From positions 744,001 to 808,000 of the forward strand of contig NZ_CP141285.1 of the NCBI RefSeq assembly GCF_035319885.1: a DNA stretch of 64,000 nt, read 5' to 3'. A program made the position numbers and the translations under genes. This document shows, piece by piece, positions 43,316 to 58,154 of the stretch. The DNA is from Altererythrobacter sp. H2. GTDB lineage: Bacteria > Pseudomonadota > Alphaproteobacteria > Sphingomonadales > Sphingomonadaceae. How positions within the stretch are numbered: the stretch's first letter is position 1; each line of letters begins with the position of its first letter. The notes below the pieces were generated by a model. The model saw only the letters and a program-made list of their open reading frames with translations. It ran no database searches and was not told where the DNA came from.

Positions 43316-45453
43316 GCTTTCGCTCCATCCTCGGGCAACCCCGGGTGTGGCGTGGTCTCGTCATCGGCAATTGGCCTGGTGCGCGTCCTGCGCCGCAGTT
43401 TGCCGAGCCAACCGCCCATCCCTCTGCTCACGACGTAGAACACCGGCGTGAAGATGAGGCCGAACACCGTGACGCCAAGCATTCCGAAGCTCACCGCGGT
43501 GCCCAGCGCTTGTCGCATCTCCGCGCCGGGGCCGACCGCGATGGCGAGCGGGATGACGCCGAAGATGAAGGCGAAACTGGTCATCAGGATCGGCCGCAGG
43601 CGCGAACCGGCGGCGCTGACCGCTGCCTGCATGGGGTTCATTCCCTCCTCGTCTTCGGCCTGCTTGGCGAATTCCACGATCAGGATCGCGTTCTTGGCCG
43701 CCAGCGCCACCAGCACGACCAGCCCGACCTGCGTGAGGATGTTGTTGTCCATCCCGCGCAGCAGCACGCCCACCAGCGCGGCCAGAATGCACATCGGCAC
43801 GATGAGGATCACCGCCAGCGGCAGGGTCAGCGCTTCATATTGCGCCGCCAGCACGAGGAAGACGAACACTACCGCCAGCAGGAACACGATCGCCGAGCTG
43901 CCGCCGGCGGCTTTCTGCTGGTAGGCAAGGCCCGTCCACTCGTAGGTCATGCCCTGCGGCAGGCTTTTGGCGGCCAAGTTCTCCATCGCGGCCAAGGCCA
44001 CACCCGAAGACACGCCCGGCGCGGCATTGCCCTGGAGTTCCACGGCGGGGGCTAGGTTGTAACGGACCACACGGCCCGGCCCGCTGGTGTCGCTGAGCGT
44101 CGCCACCGATGAGAGCGGAACCATGTTGCCGCTCACCGAACGCACCTGAAGTCGGCCAATGTCGGACAGATCGTCACGCGCGGAGGGCTCGGCCTGCGCG
44201 GTGACCCGGAAGGTCCGGCCGAGCAGGTTGAAGTCGTTGACGTAGGTTGACCCTAGGTATGTCCCCAGCGCTTCGTAAATTTGAGCGGGCTGGACGCCGA
44301 GCAACTGCGCCCGGTCGCGGTCCACGTCGGCCTCCACGCGCGGAGACCCGGTGTTAAACAGCGAGAAGACCTGCGTGACCTCGGGAGTCTGCGCGGCTGC
44401 GCCCATCATCGCTCCAGTCGCCTGTTCGAGCGCTTGGTAGCCGGCCCCGGTGCGATCCTGGATCATCATGGTGAAGCCGTTGCCTGTGCCAAGACCCGGC
44501 ACGGCGGGGGGCGCGATCACGAAGACATTCGCCTCCTGGATCTCGCCACCCATCGCCTGGGTCAGGCCTCCGGACAACTCCGCCGCGGAAAGGCCTTCCC
44601 CGCCGCGCTCACCCCAATCACGAAGCTTGATGAACATCGTGCCTGCGTTCGACGACTGCGAGAAGCTGGCGCCGTCGAGACCCGCGAAGGTCGCGGCATC
44701 CACGACGCCATGGTTCTTGCGCACGATGGCATAAGCCCGACCGAGAACCTCGCTCGTTCGTTCGAGCGAGGAGCCGGGCGGTAGCTGAACCACGCCGATG
44801 AGCACGCCCTGGTCTTGTTCGGGGATGAAGCCCGTCGGGGTCGACGTCAGCGTCACCCCGGTAGCCGCAAGCAGGACTCCGTAGATCGCCAGCATGACGG
44901 TCGTCTTGCGCACCAGCTGCCCGGTAAAGCGCCCGTAGCGATCTGAGAGCCAATCGAAACCCGCGTTGAACTTGTCGGCCGCACGCCGGATCGGCCGGGT
45001 AAAGCGGTTACCTTCACCGTGGTGCTCCTGATGGGGCTTGAGAAGGATAGCGGCCAGCGCGGGGGAAAGGGTCAGCGAGACGACCAGCGATATCAGTGCG
45101 GCAGCGGCGATGGTAACCGCGAACTGTCGGTAGAAGATACCGGGAATGCCGGCGACGAAGCCGGTGGGGATGAAAACCGCCGTCAGCACCAGGCCGATGG
45201 CGATCAGTGCGCCAGACACTTCGCGCATCGTTCGGTGGGCGGCCTCGCGCGGACTTAGCCCGTTGCGGATATGCTTCTCCACCGCTTCGACGACCACGAT
45301 GGCGTCGTCCACGACGATGCCGACCGCAAGAACAAGGGCGAACAGAGACAGCGAATTGATTGAGAAGCCGAGGCCGAGCTGGTGCGCCACGGCAATACGC
45401 CTGATGTGTGCCGCGCGCGGTACAGGATGCAGACGCCGGAAGGAATACAACAA
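43312..45453 (-). pseudogene. RND multidrug pump (HAE1/AcrB family), N-terminal third lost
   Basis: Recognisable from GLGFSINSLSLFALVLAVGIVVDDAIVVVEAVEKHI (near 45370) to the end: TM4 with the proton-relay Asp pair is present, and so are the second periplasmic half and the last membrane segments (ILTQVGLVVLVALAAKNAILIVEFAKQ). HAE1 pumps have about 1,040 residues; about 690 remain, and residues ~1-370, including TM1 and the first porter domain, are absent. The ~25 codons before the core are unrelated. The usual membrane-fusion gene upstream is also missing, so one deletion probably removed both. Not functional alone. Confidence 0.85.
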
Positions 45454-45790
45454 GGTGATGCTGTCACAGCGGCCCCTCGACGGTTGGCCTTCAGCGAGGG
45501 CTGCGGCATGCGTTGTCAGCAGCAGGACAACGGGCTGATCGTCAGGCTACGGTCGGCTCCCAGAGGTCGCTCTTTATAGGCTGTGACTATCGGGAGCGTG
45601 CTACGCTTTCGATTGGCCTCAATGCCTCCGGCGACCGCATAGGCAGCGAGGGGACAGTTTTCCGCTATTGCACGAACGAGGAGTGGGCAGCCGCCAGACA
45701 GCGGCGCGCCAGTCCTGTCTGCACCCAAGCTGGGACGCTCGGATACACAGAAGAACTCAATTTGCAGGTCGAGCAGGTGGCTAATCCGTT
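45454..45790. other. Intergenic region between the cut RND gene and SulP
   Basis: About 340 bases at a deletion scar. No gene with family character on either strand; the promoter of the SulP gene should lie here but is not obvious. Confidence 0.4.
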
Positions 45791-47452
45791 ATGACAGAAC
45801 GCACTCTCCCCGGCGGCTACCGGCTCTCGAATCTGAAAGGCGACCTATCAGGCGGACTGGTCGCAGGCGTCATAGCCCTGCCGTTGGCACTCGCGTTCGG
45901 CGTTCAATCGGGCTTGGGGGCCGCCGCCGGCCTCTACGGCGCCATCGCACTGGGCATCATCGCCGCGGCGCTCGGAAGCACGGTGACGAACGCCTCCGGC
46001 CCGACCGGTCCCATGACGGTGCTTTCGGCGTCGATTATCGCGATCGCCATCGAGCGCACCGGCAGCCTGCAAAGCGGTCTTGGCATCATCCTGCTCGCGT
46101 TCTTGCTGGGCGGGGTTCTTCAGATCGCGATCGGGCTGCTGGGTGTCGGCAAGTACGCCAAATATTTTCCCTACCCTGTAATCTCGGGCTTCATGAGCGG
46201 TGTCGGCCTGATCATCATCGCTCTGCAGGCCTGGCCCTTTCTGGGATCCGCGGCTCCCGGATCCGTTCTGTCCGCCGTGACGGGGCTCGCCGAGCCGATC
46301 CGCAATGCGAACCGGGACGCGGTGCTGCTGGGTGTCATCACCGTCGGTACCTACTATCTGTTCCCGCGCATCACCAAGGCCATTCCTGCGGCGCTGGTGG
46401 CGTTGCTGGTCGGAACCCTTGTCGCCGTGTTCGCCGGGTTCGATGTGCCGATGATCGGCGACATCCCCGCCGGGTTGCCCGAACTGCGGCTGGGAGAGAT
46501 ATTCGCCGTCGCTCCGGAGCACTACCCTCTCATCGTCCAGCTCGGACTGACGCTGGCTCTGCTAGGTTCGATCGACACCCTGCTCACGTCGGTGATCGTC
46601 GATAACATGATCAAGACGAGACACGACAGCAGGCGCGAACTGGTCGGCCAGGGGCTCGGCAACGCGGTTGCGGCGATGGTCGGCGGGATACCGGGCGCAA
46701 TCGCCACCAAGAACACGCTCGTCAACATGAAGGCCGGCGGAACGACCCGCTTGTCCGGCATCGTCCACGGGCTGTTCCTGCTTGGGGTCCTGCTTGGGCT
46801 CGGACAGTTCGTTGCCTACATTCCCCTGAGCGTCCTCGCAGGCCTGCTGATCCCGGTGGGGCTGTCGATCATCGACTACAAGGCGCTCAAGCACCTGCGG
46901 CACTTGTCCCGCGCGGACGGAGCGGTGTGGTTCATCGTGATGGCGATGACAGTCTTCGGCAGCTTGATCTATGCGGTAGGCGCGGGCGTGGCGCTGGCCA
47001 GCATCCTCTTCATGAAACGGGCGGGCGATCTTGCCGAAGCGAACGCCTCGGTCGCGCCTCTGCCGGAGGAGCCCTGGGACGACGAGCTCGAGATCCGCAA
47101 GACCCATTCCGGTCAAGTCTACGTCAAGCATCTTTACGGGCCATTGTTCTTCGGCGCCGTGCCGCGTGCCCTCGACATTGACCTCGCGGTAAGCGGGGCG
47201 GTCCTCGCCGGTAAAGTCGAAATAGGCGGCAAGGTGGACAACGCTTGCGAAGCGTCTGCCAAATCGCTTCGTGATGATTTCGAGCGCCGCGTCGACCGAC
47301 CGCTGGTCGGCCAGGTCGGCCTCGACCAGCGGATAGGGAGCGGTGGCCCCGGGCCGGTCGATTCCGACCACGGTATAGCTATCCTGCAGGGCGGCGACGA
47401 GCGAGCGGCCGACGTTGCCGCCTGCTCCCGTAACCAGTACAACCGGTCTTGA
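45791..47452 (+). pseudogene. SulP-family anion transporter, cut inside the STAS domain
   Basis: About 455 residues of a SulP transporter (LSGGLVAGVIALPLALAFGV, NASGPTGPMTVLSASI, YFPYPVISGFMSGVGLIIIALQAWP, LGSIDTLLTSVIVDNMIKTRHDSRRELVGQGLGNAVAAMVGGIPGA) with its transmembrane core complete, as in bicarbonate/sulfate carriers. The STAS domain begins (KTHSGQVYVKHLYGPLFFGA) and is cut at about 47158. The remaining ~95 codons are antisense to the SDR fragment. Transport might survive with a foreign tail, but STAS control is lost. Confidence 0.82.
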
Positions 47453-47461
47453 TCCCGCCAT
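47162..47461 (-). pseudogene. SDR/NAD-dependent epimerase, N-terminal fragment
   Basis: 100 residues: VVLVTGAGGNVGRSLVAAL (Rossmann GxxGxxG), VVGIDRPG, LVEADLADQRSVDAAL, VVHLAAYFDFTGEDRPAYREVNVEGTR. This is the classic extended-SDR N-terminal domain, cut right after the EVNVEGTR motif (~47162). The catalytic YxxxK part is absent. It faces the cut SulP gene at a shared scar. Confidence 0.8.
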
Positions 47462-47766
47462 CGCGCAGCCCCCTCCCGCGTCCGGCGAGCGGCTACGCAT
47501 ATCAGCGGACTTCGACATAGGCAAGCCGGGGCGAAACGATCGGTCAGAGGCGTTCTTGGACCCAGCGACCCTTGCCGTCGGGTAGCCACGCTCGCCGAGG
47601 TGCAGGCTGAGGCGCGGTCGCTCAGGACTTTGCCACGGGACCGGTCTGCGGCAATGGCCCTGGGCGCATAGAAGCATCTTATCGGTGGATCGCTTCTCTT
47701 TCTATTTCCGCAGGACCCGCCCCGTCTCCATTATCGCTCTACCAATTGTGAAGGAGTGATACTGAA
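47462..47766 (+). other. Intergenic region before the DUF1269-type gene
   Basis: About 305 bases between divergent genes. GAAGGAGTG precedes the downstream ATG as a ribosome site. No RNA gene or regulatory repeat was recognised. Confidence 0.45.
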
Positions 47767-48339
47767 ATGTCCGATCTCATTGTCGTGGGCTTCGACCGGC
47801 CCGAAGAAGCCGACCGCGTGCTGATGCAGCTGAACCGGATGCGCCGTGAATATCTGATTGACCTGGCCGACGCAGTGGTTGTCATTCGCGATCCAGACGG
47901 CAAGGTGCAGATCAAGCAGTCGATCAGCATGATCGGGCAGGGGGCGAGCTACGGCACCCTGTCAGGAGCCCTCTGGGGCACGTTGATCGGTTTCCTGTTC
48001 CTCAATCCTCTGGCGGGTATGGCAATCGGCGGCGCTGTCGGCGCAGGCAGCGGTGCGCTCACGGGAAGCCTCGTCGATTATGGCATCAACGACGATTTCA
48101 TCCGCGAGATGGGCCAGACGCTGACCCCCAATTCGAGCGCACTGTTTCTGCTGGTCCGGAAGGTGCAACCTGAGAAGGTGCTCGCGGAGCTGTCGGCATT
48201 CAACGGCCGCGTCCTTCGGACCTCCCTTTCGCCCGAGCAAGAGGCACAGCTTCGCGTAGCATTGGCGCGCGAGGGGGCGGTGGGCGACGCCGAGCCTGCC
48301 TCCAGCGAACGGCAAAGTCCCGAACCGGCTCTGACCTGA
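47767..48339 (+). CDS. DUF1269-family membrane protein
   Basis: 190 residues. SDLIVVGFDRPEEADRVLMQLNRM and YLIDLADAVVVIRDPDGKVQIKQS, then a glycine-rich membrane hairpin (LWGTLIGFLFLNPLAGMAIGGAVGAGSGALTG) and DYGINDDFIREMGQTLTPNSSALFLLVRK form the DUF1269 profile. These small inner-membrane proteins are common in stress-related clusters; no reaction is known. The proline/serine-rich end (SSERQSPEPALT) is variable. Intact, with a good ribosome site. Confidence 0.85.
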   Translation: MSDLIVVGFDRPEEADRVLMQLNRMRREYLIDLADAVVVIRDPDGKVQIKQSISMIGQGASYGTLSGALWGTLIGFLFLNPLAGMAIGGAVGAGSGALTGSLVDYGINDDFIREMGQTLTPNSSALFLLVRKVQPEKVLAELSAFNGRVLRTSLSPEQEAQLRVALAREGAVGDAEPASSERQSPEPALT

Positions 48340-48407
48340 ATCGAGGCAGCCGCTGAACGGGCGCCCCCCCGTGAGTGTCCAAACACAACTCGCCGTAAGG
48401 AAAAGCC

Positions 48408-48755
48408 ATGACGAGATATATCTTGCCTGCCATTCTCGCGTTCGGGCTCGCTGCATGCGGCAATGATGGCGCTGGCGAAGAGGCTCAGCGCAACAGCATA
48501 GGGGAAGCAATTGACGAAAAGGCACTGGTAGAGGCGGTCAACTCATCGATCGACCGAAATGCTGTGGAAGGCTTGGCGCGCGAGGCGATTTCCAGTGCAG
48601 TTCAAGAGGCCATACCGGCCGAGGTCCGGGCTGCTGGGGTGGTGGTAGATGAGAAGGCATTGGCCAAGGGCATCGACCAGGCAATTGACGTCAAGACACT
48701 CCGCAGCGCCGTCGAGAACGCCGCAGTAGCGGTCGAGAATCCCTCGCAGAGGTGA
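48408..48755 (+). CDS. Small lipoprotein, function unknown
   Basis: 115 residues. The signal MTRYILPAILAFGLAAC ends in a lipobox with Cys 17, so it is a lipoprotein. The mature part is acidic, alanine-rich and helical with repeating patterns (IDEKALVEAVNSSIDRNAVEGLAREAISSAVQEAIPAEV and VDEKALAKGIDQAIDVKTL), suggesting two related helical halves. No family recognised. AAGGAAAAGCC precedes the ATG. Confidence 0.75.
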   Translation: MTRYILPAILAFGLAACGNDGAGEEAQRNSIGEAIDEKALVEAVNSSIDRNAVEGLAREAISSAVQEAIPAEVRAAGVVVDEKALAKGIDQAIDVKTLRSAVENAAVAVENPSQR

Positions 48756-48776
48756 GCGGATCGTCTCGCCCCGTCA

Positions 48777-48962
48777 GCACTTCGGAGCAGCCAGCGCCAA
48801 GACCGCGCCGAGCGCCATAGTTGGAGAAATGCAAAGAAGCCCAGCCCTCAAGAAAACCCTAAGAAGGATTACGCGCTCATTCAGTTCATCCAGAAGTTCC
48901 ACCGTCTCGCTGACACGCTGGTCCAGCGCTTTGAAATCAGCATTGCCCGGGCCACCTCAGTC
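48777..48962 (-). other. Unassigned minus-strand coding-like remnant
   Basis: One frame reads GPGNADFKALDQRVSETVELLDELNERVILLRVF and then a short hydrophobic stretch before a stop near 48777. It has amphipathic-helix character but no start codon and a stop just upstream. Possibly the C-terminal end of a deleted membrane protein; not identified. Confidence 0.3.
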
Positions 48963-49112
48963 TCGAATGCATGGTTGGGTCCCGGATTTTCAGCGGTCGC
49001 AACGAGCGCCGATGAACCTCGGCGCCGCAGATGACGCTGCCTTTGCCCTGCACTCGACGGCTTCCAGAGTTCATGGTGACGCTTAGCGATGTCCCAAGTC
49101 CGCTTGAGGATT

Positions 49113-49198
49113 TTAGCGACTGCCGGACGACAGGGTGATGGCGATCCACAGGGTGCGGCGCTTTTCGGACGAATCGAGGTTGAGTTCTCCTTCGCCGC

Positions 49199-49202
<4 letters not shown>
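49113..49202 (-). pseudogene. Cation diffusion facilitator-like N-terminal stub
   Basis: ATG 49202 overlaps the stop of the SpoIIAA-like gene (GCATGA). MSGEGELNLDSSEKRRTLWIAITL resembles the cytoplasmic start and the beginning of TM1 of CDF metal transporters; then it breaks off at about 49130 (SSGSR, stop). The identification rests on the SEKRRTLWI-type start and on the metal-resistance neighbours. Confidence 0.4.
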
Positions 49203-50057
<855 letters not shown>

Positions 50058-50182
50058 CATCGGGCGGGCGCCGGTAAATGCCGCGTGACTCCCGGGGATG
50101 GAAGCGGGCAGACGCACACGGCCAATTGAAGTGATCGCGTACGACAGCTTCGGCCGACGCGTCTGCGGACTATCCAAAGCGT

Positions 50183-50551
50183 ATGGCCTACGCTAACGAG
50201 CATCGCGTGCGTGCGGTTATCGCCCTTTTCGGCCTCCTTGCGATGGTGCTGTCCGGTCTTCACGCCGGGCCGGTCGCTGCGCACGAGAGCGATGGGACAC
50301 ACTGGAGCGATGTTGCCAGCCACGGGCACGGTCATGGTGAGCACAATGGCGGCGGCGGGGATGATCCGAATGATTCCCCCGCTGACCTTGATGCGGATCA
50401 AGGGCATCATCACTGCCCGTCCGCCGCGGCGCCGCAGCTGCCGCAGGCCGAACTGAATAGCCACCTTAGCAAACAGATCCTCTTCGCGGCGGAAGTCTCG
50501 TTCCTCCGCCTGGGCGCTGCTGCGCCACCGCTAGACCCTCCCAAAGCCTGA
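50183..50551 (+). CDS. Secreted histidine-rich protein heading the czc cluster
   Basis: 122 residues. Signal peptide MAYANEHRVRAVIALFGLLAMVLSGLHAGPVAAHE; the mature part is rich in His, Asp and Gly (HWSDVASHGHGHGEHNGGGGDD, DQGHHHCPSAAAP) and could bind zinc, cobalt or cadmium in the periplasm. Proteins of this kind commonly stand first in czcCBA clusters of sphingomonads. The sequence is low-complexity, so the function is inferred from composition and position. The czcC start follows after 65 bases. Confidence 0.75.
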   Translation: MAYANEHRVRAVIALFGLLAMVLSGLHAGPVAAHESDGTHWSDVASHGHGHGEHNGGGGDDPNDSPADLDADQGHHHCPSAAAPQLPQAELNSHLSKQILFAAEVSFLRLGAAAPPLDPPKA

Positions 50552-50616
50552 CACCCTTGCTTCGCTGCGCGGAGGAGTCCGCGCGACTTGCATTCGGGCG
50601 TCAGGAGACCTCCCCG

Positions 50617-51842
50617 ATGAAATATGGAATCGTTGCAACTCTCCTGGCGGGAGTTGCCGGGCTTGCTGCAAGCCCCCTGGCGGCTGAGCCGCTCACGCTG
50701 GAACAGGCGGTCGATAGGGCCGTCGCGGCCGCGCCCGAACTTGCAGCCAACGAGGCGAGCGTCGATGCCGCGCGGGCCAGCGCCCGGCAGGCAGGCTTTC
50801 GTCTGAATCCGACCGTGGCGGTCGAGGCCGAGAACCTCGCCGGGACCGGCAATTACAGCGTGCTCGAACAACCCGAGGTGACCGTCACCTATTCGCAGCC
50901 AATCGAGCGTGGCGGCAAGCGCGCCGCACGGATGGCCTATGCCGCGCGCGGCATTGATCTGGCCGAAGCGCAGACCCGGCTCGCACGATTGCAGATCGGG
51001 CAGGAGGTCCAGCGCGCCTACATCGATACGCAAATCGCCGATCAGCTCGTCTGGATTGCGGAGCAGCGCCTCACCACCGAGAAGGAGCTGCGGACCGAAG
51101 CGCTCCGTCGGGTCCGCGGATACAAGGATCCCTTGTTCGTCGAGACAGCCGCTTCGGCTCGAGTGACGGCAGCCGAACTTGCTCTGGATGAGGCGAAGTC
51201 GCGGGCGGCTTCGGCGCGCAATCTGCTCGCATCCTATTGGGGCGGAAGCGGCACCGGGCTGGATGTCGCGAAGGGGATCGTGAGACCGCCTGTGCGCGAC
51301 GATCTCGCGTCCGCCGATGCCGCCGTCCGCCAAGCGGCCCTTGCCCGCGCCAGCGCGGAAGTCGTGGTCGAGCAATCTAGGGCCGCGCCCGACTACACCG
51401 TCAGCGGCGGGGCACGGTTCTTGCGCGAAACGAACGACGTCGCGCTTGTTGCCGGTGTCTCGTTCCCGCTCGGCCGGTTCGACCGCAATCAGGGCAATAT
51501 CGAGCGTGCCCAGGCAGAGCGCCGCAGGTTGGAGGCCGAGGCCGAAGCGGACCGGCTGGCGCGCCTGCGCCGTCTGGTCTCGCTTCGCGCGCAGGCAGAG
51601 GCCGCTTCGCAGCGTGCCGATGGCCTGATCGAGAAGGTCTACCCACAGGCCCAGAAGACGCTGGCGCAGGTGCGCGAGGGTTACAACCGCGGGGGCTTCC
51701 GTTTCTCCGATATCCAGGCCGCGGCCGACGCCATCATCGAGGTCCAGCAGCAGTGGGTCGAAGCGATGATCGCCTGGCGCGACGCCCAATCCGAAATCGA
51801 TCGTTTGACCGGCCGCTTCGACGTGGCCGTGGAGACTGTGCC

Positions 51843-51846
<4 letters not shown>
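50617..51846 (+). CDS. czcC: CzcC-family outer membrane factor
   Basis: 409 residues from ATG 50617 after CAGGAGA. Signal peptide MKYGIVATLLAGVAGLAASPLAAEP, then the outer-membrane-factor fold with LTLEQAVDRAVAAAPELAANEASVDAARA, TYSQPIERGGKRAARMAYA, ALRRVRGYKDPLFVETAASARV, GVSFPLGRFDRNQGNIERAQAERRRLEAEA and LAQVREGYNRGGFRFSDIQAA. It is the outer-membrane exit of the CzcCBA metal efflux complex. Not a lipoprotein, unlike the NodT-type factors elsewhere in the window. Its stop overlaps the czcB start. Confidence 0.92.
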
Positions 51847-57006
<5,160 letters not shown>

Positions 57007-57036
57007 TCCCCCAGTCTCGAATTCGGAGTTTCCACC

Positions 57037-57660
57037 ATGTTCAATTCGCAACGTCCCAACATCGACGACCTTCCCACCTCGCGCCAGCTCGTTCGGGCAA
57101 CTGCAATCTCTGCGGCAGTCGCGGGCGCGCTGCTGATAACGGTTGTCCTGCCCGCCGAATACGCGATCGACCCGACCGGCATCGGAGGTGTGCTCGGCTT
57201 CACCGAAATGGGCGAGATCAAAACGCAGCTGGCCCAGGAAGCCGCCGCCGACCGCCCCGCCACCGCATTGGCAGCTGAGGCCGCTCCTGCTGCCACTGCC
57301 GCCCTAGCCACAAAGTCCGGCGTTGTCGGCGCGGCCACCGGCGCCCGCTCCGACGTAACCGAGCTGACGCTTACGCCCGGTCAGGGCGCCGAGATCAAAG
57401 CGACGATGGCCGAGGGAACGACGCTGACCTACGACTGGTCGGTCTCGGGCGGCGCGGTCAACTACGACACCCATGCCGATGCGCCGGGGATCGACTACCA
57501 CGGCTACGACAAGGGTACGAACTCTGCTGGCCAACGCGGCAAGCTGGTAGCGCCGTTCGACGGCAAGCACGGCTGGTTCTGGCGCAATCGCGGTGACGCG
57601 CCGGTTACGGTCACTCTGCGCACCCAGGGCGCCTACACCGAAATCAAGCGCGTCGTCTGA
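57037..57660 (+). CDS. Membrane-anchored periplasmic protein of czc clusters, unknown function
   Basis: 207 residues. One membrane segment (TAISAAVAGALLITVVLPAEYAI), an alanine/threonine-rich linker (residues ~65-105) and a beta-rich C-terminal domain (LTLTPGQGAEIKATMAEGTTLTYDWSVSGGAVNYDTHAD, HGYDKGTNSAGQRGKLVAPFDGKHGWFWRNRGDAPVTVTLRTQG). The conserved GxHGWFWxNR part resembles proteins found beside HupE-like genes in metal clusters. No reaction can be named. ATG 57037 lies 31 bases after the HupE-like stop. Confidence 0.75.
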   Translation: MFNSQRPNIDDLPTSRQLVRATAISAAVAGALLITVVLPAEYAIDPTGIGGVLGFTEMGEIKTQLAQEAAADRPATALAAEAAPAATAALATKSGVVGAATGARSDVTELTLTPGQGAEIKATMAEGTTLTYDWSVSGGAVNYDTHADAPGIDYHGYDKGTNSAGQRGKLVAPFDGKHGWFWRNRGDAPVTVTLRTQGAYTEIKRVV

Positions 57661-57682
57661 TCGCCCGTCCAGATGCCGGGAG

Positions 57683-58132
57683 ATGATCCCCGAAACTCTC
57701 TTCGCCGGTTACGCCGGACTGTTCGCGGCCGCCTTCGTTGCGGCGACGATCCTGCCCGCGCAATCCGAGCTCCTGCTCGGCGCGATGCTGGTCTCGGAGC
57801 GGTTCGATACCGCCGCGCTGCTGGCGGTGGCGACGGCAGGCAACGTGCTGGGCTCGATCGTCAACTGGCTGCTCGGACGCTATTTCGCTTATTACCGCGA
57901 GAAGCGCTGGTTCCCGGCATCGGCTGCCACAATGGCGCGGGCCGAGGCTTGGTTCGCGCGCTTCGGCCCCGCAGTGCTGCTGTTGTCATGGGTGCCGGTG
58001 ATCGGCGATCCGCTCACCGTGGTCGCCGGGGTGCTGCGGATGCGGTTCGTCCCCTTCCTGCTTGTCGTGACTCTCGCCAAGGGCGGGCGTTATCTGTTCC
58101 TGACCTTTGCGGTCATGAACCTGCTGGCGTGA
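57683..58132 (+). CDS. YqaA/DedA-like membrane protein
   Basis: 149 residues from ATG 57683 after GGGAG. Four hydrophobic segments with the SNARE-associated/DedA-like pattern: TILPAQSELLLGAML, TAGNVLGSIVNWLLGRY, WFARFGPAVLLLSWVPVIGDPLTVVAGVLRM and TLAKGGRYLFLTF. YqaA-type proteins are short inner-membrane DedA relatives of unclear role, perhaps lipid or metal homeostasis. It is part of the czc-linked operon. Confidence 0.85.
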   Translation: MIPETLFAGYAGLFAAAFVAATILPAQSELLLGAMLVSERFDTAALLAVATAGNVLGSIVNWLLGRYFAYYREKRWFPASAATMARAEAWFARFGPAVLLLSWVPVIGDPLTVVAGVLRMRFVPFLLVVTLAKGGRYLFLTFAVMNLLA

Positions 58133-58154
58133 ACGGGACCTAGGAAAAATCGCG

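Noticed and set aside
43345-44055. Plus-strand frame rich in His, Arg, Asp and Glu
   Set aside because: Antisense shadow of the RND pump; the composition is typical of reverse reading of membrane genes.
46562-47677. 371-codon minus-strand frame as one gene
   Set aside because: Only 47162-47461 matches an SDR; beyond the scar it is antisense to the SulP transporter.
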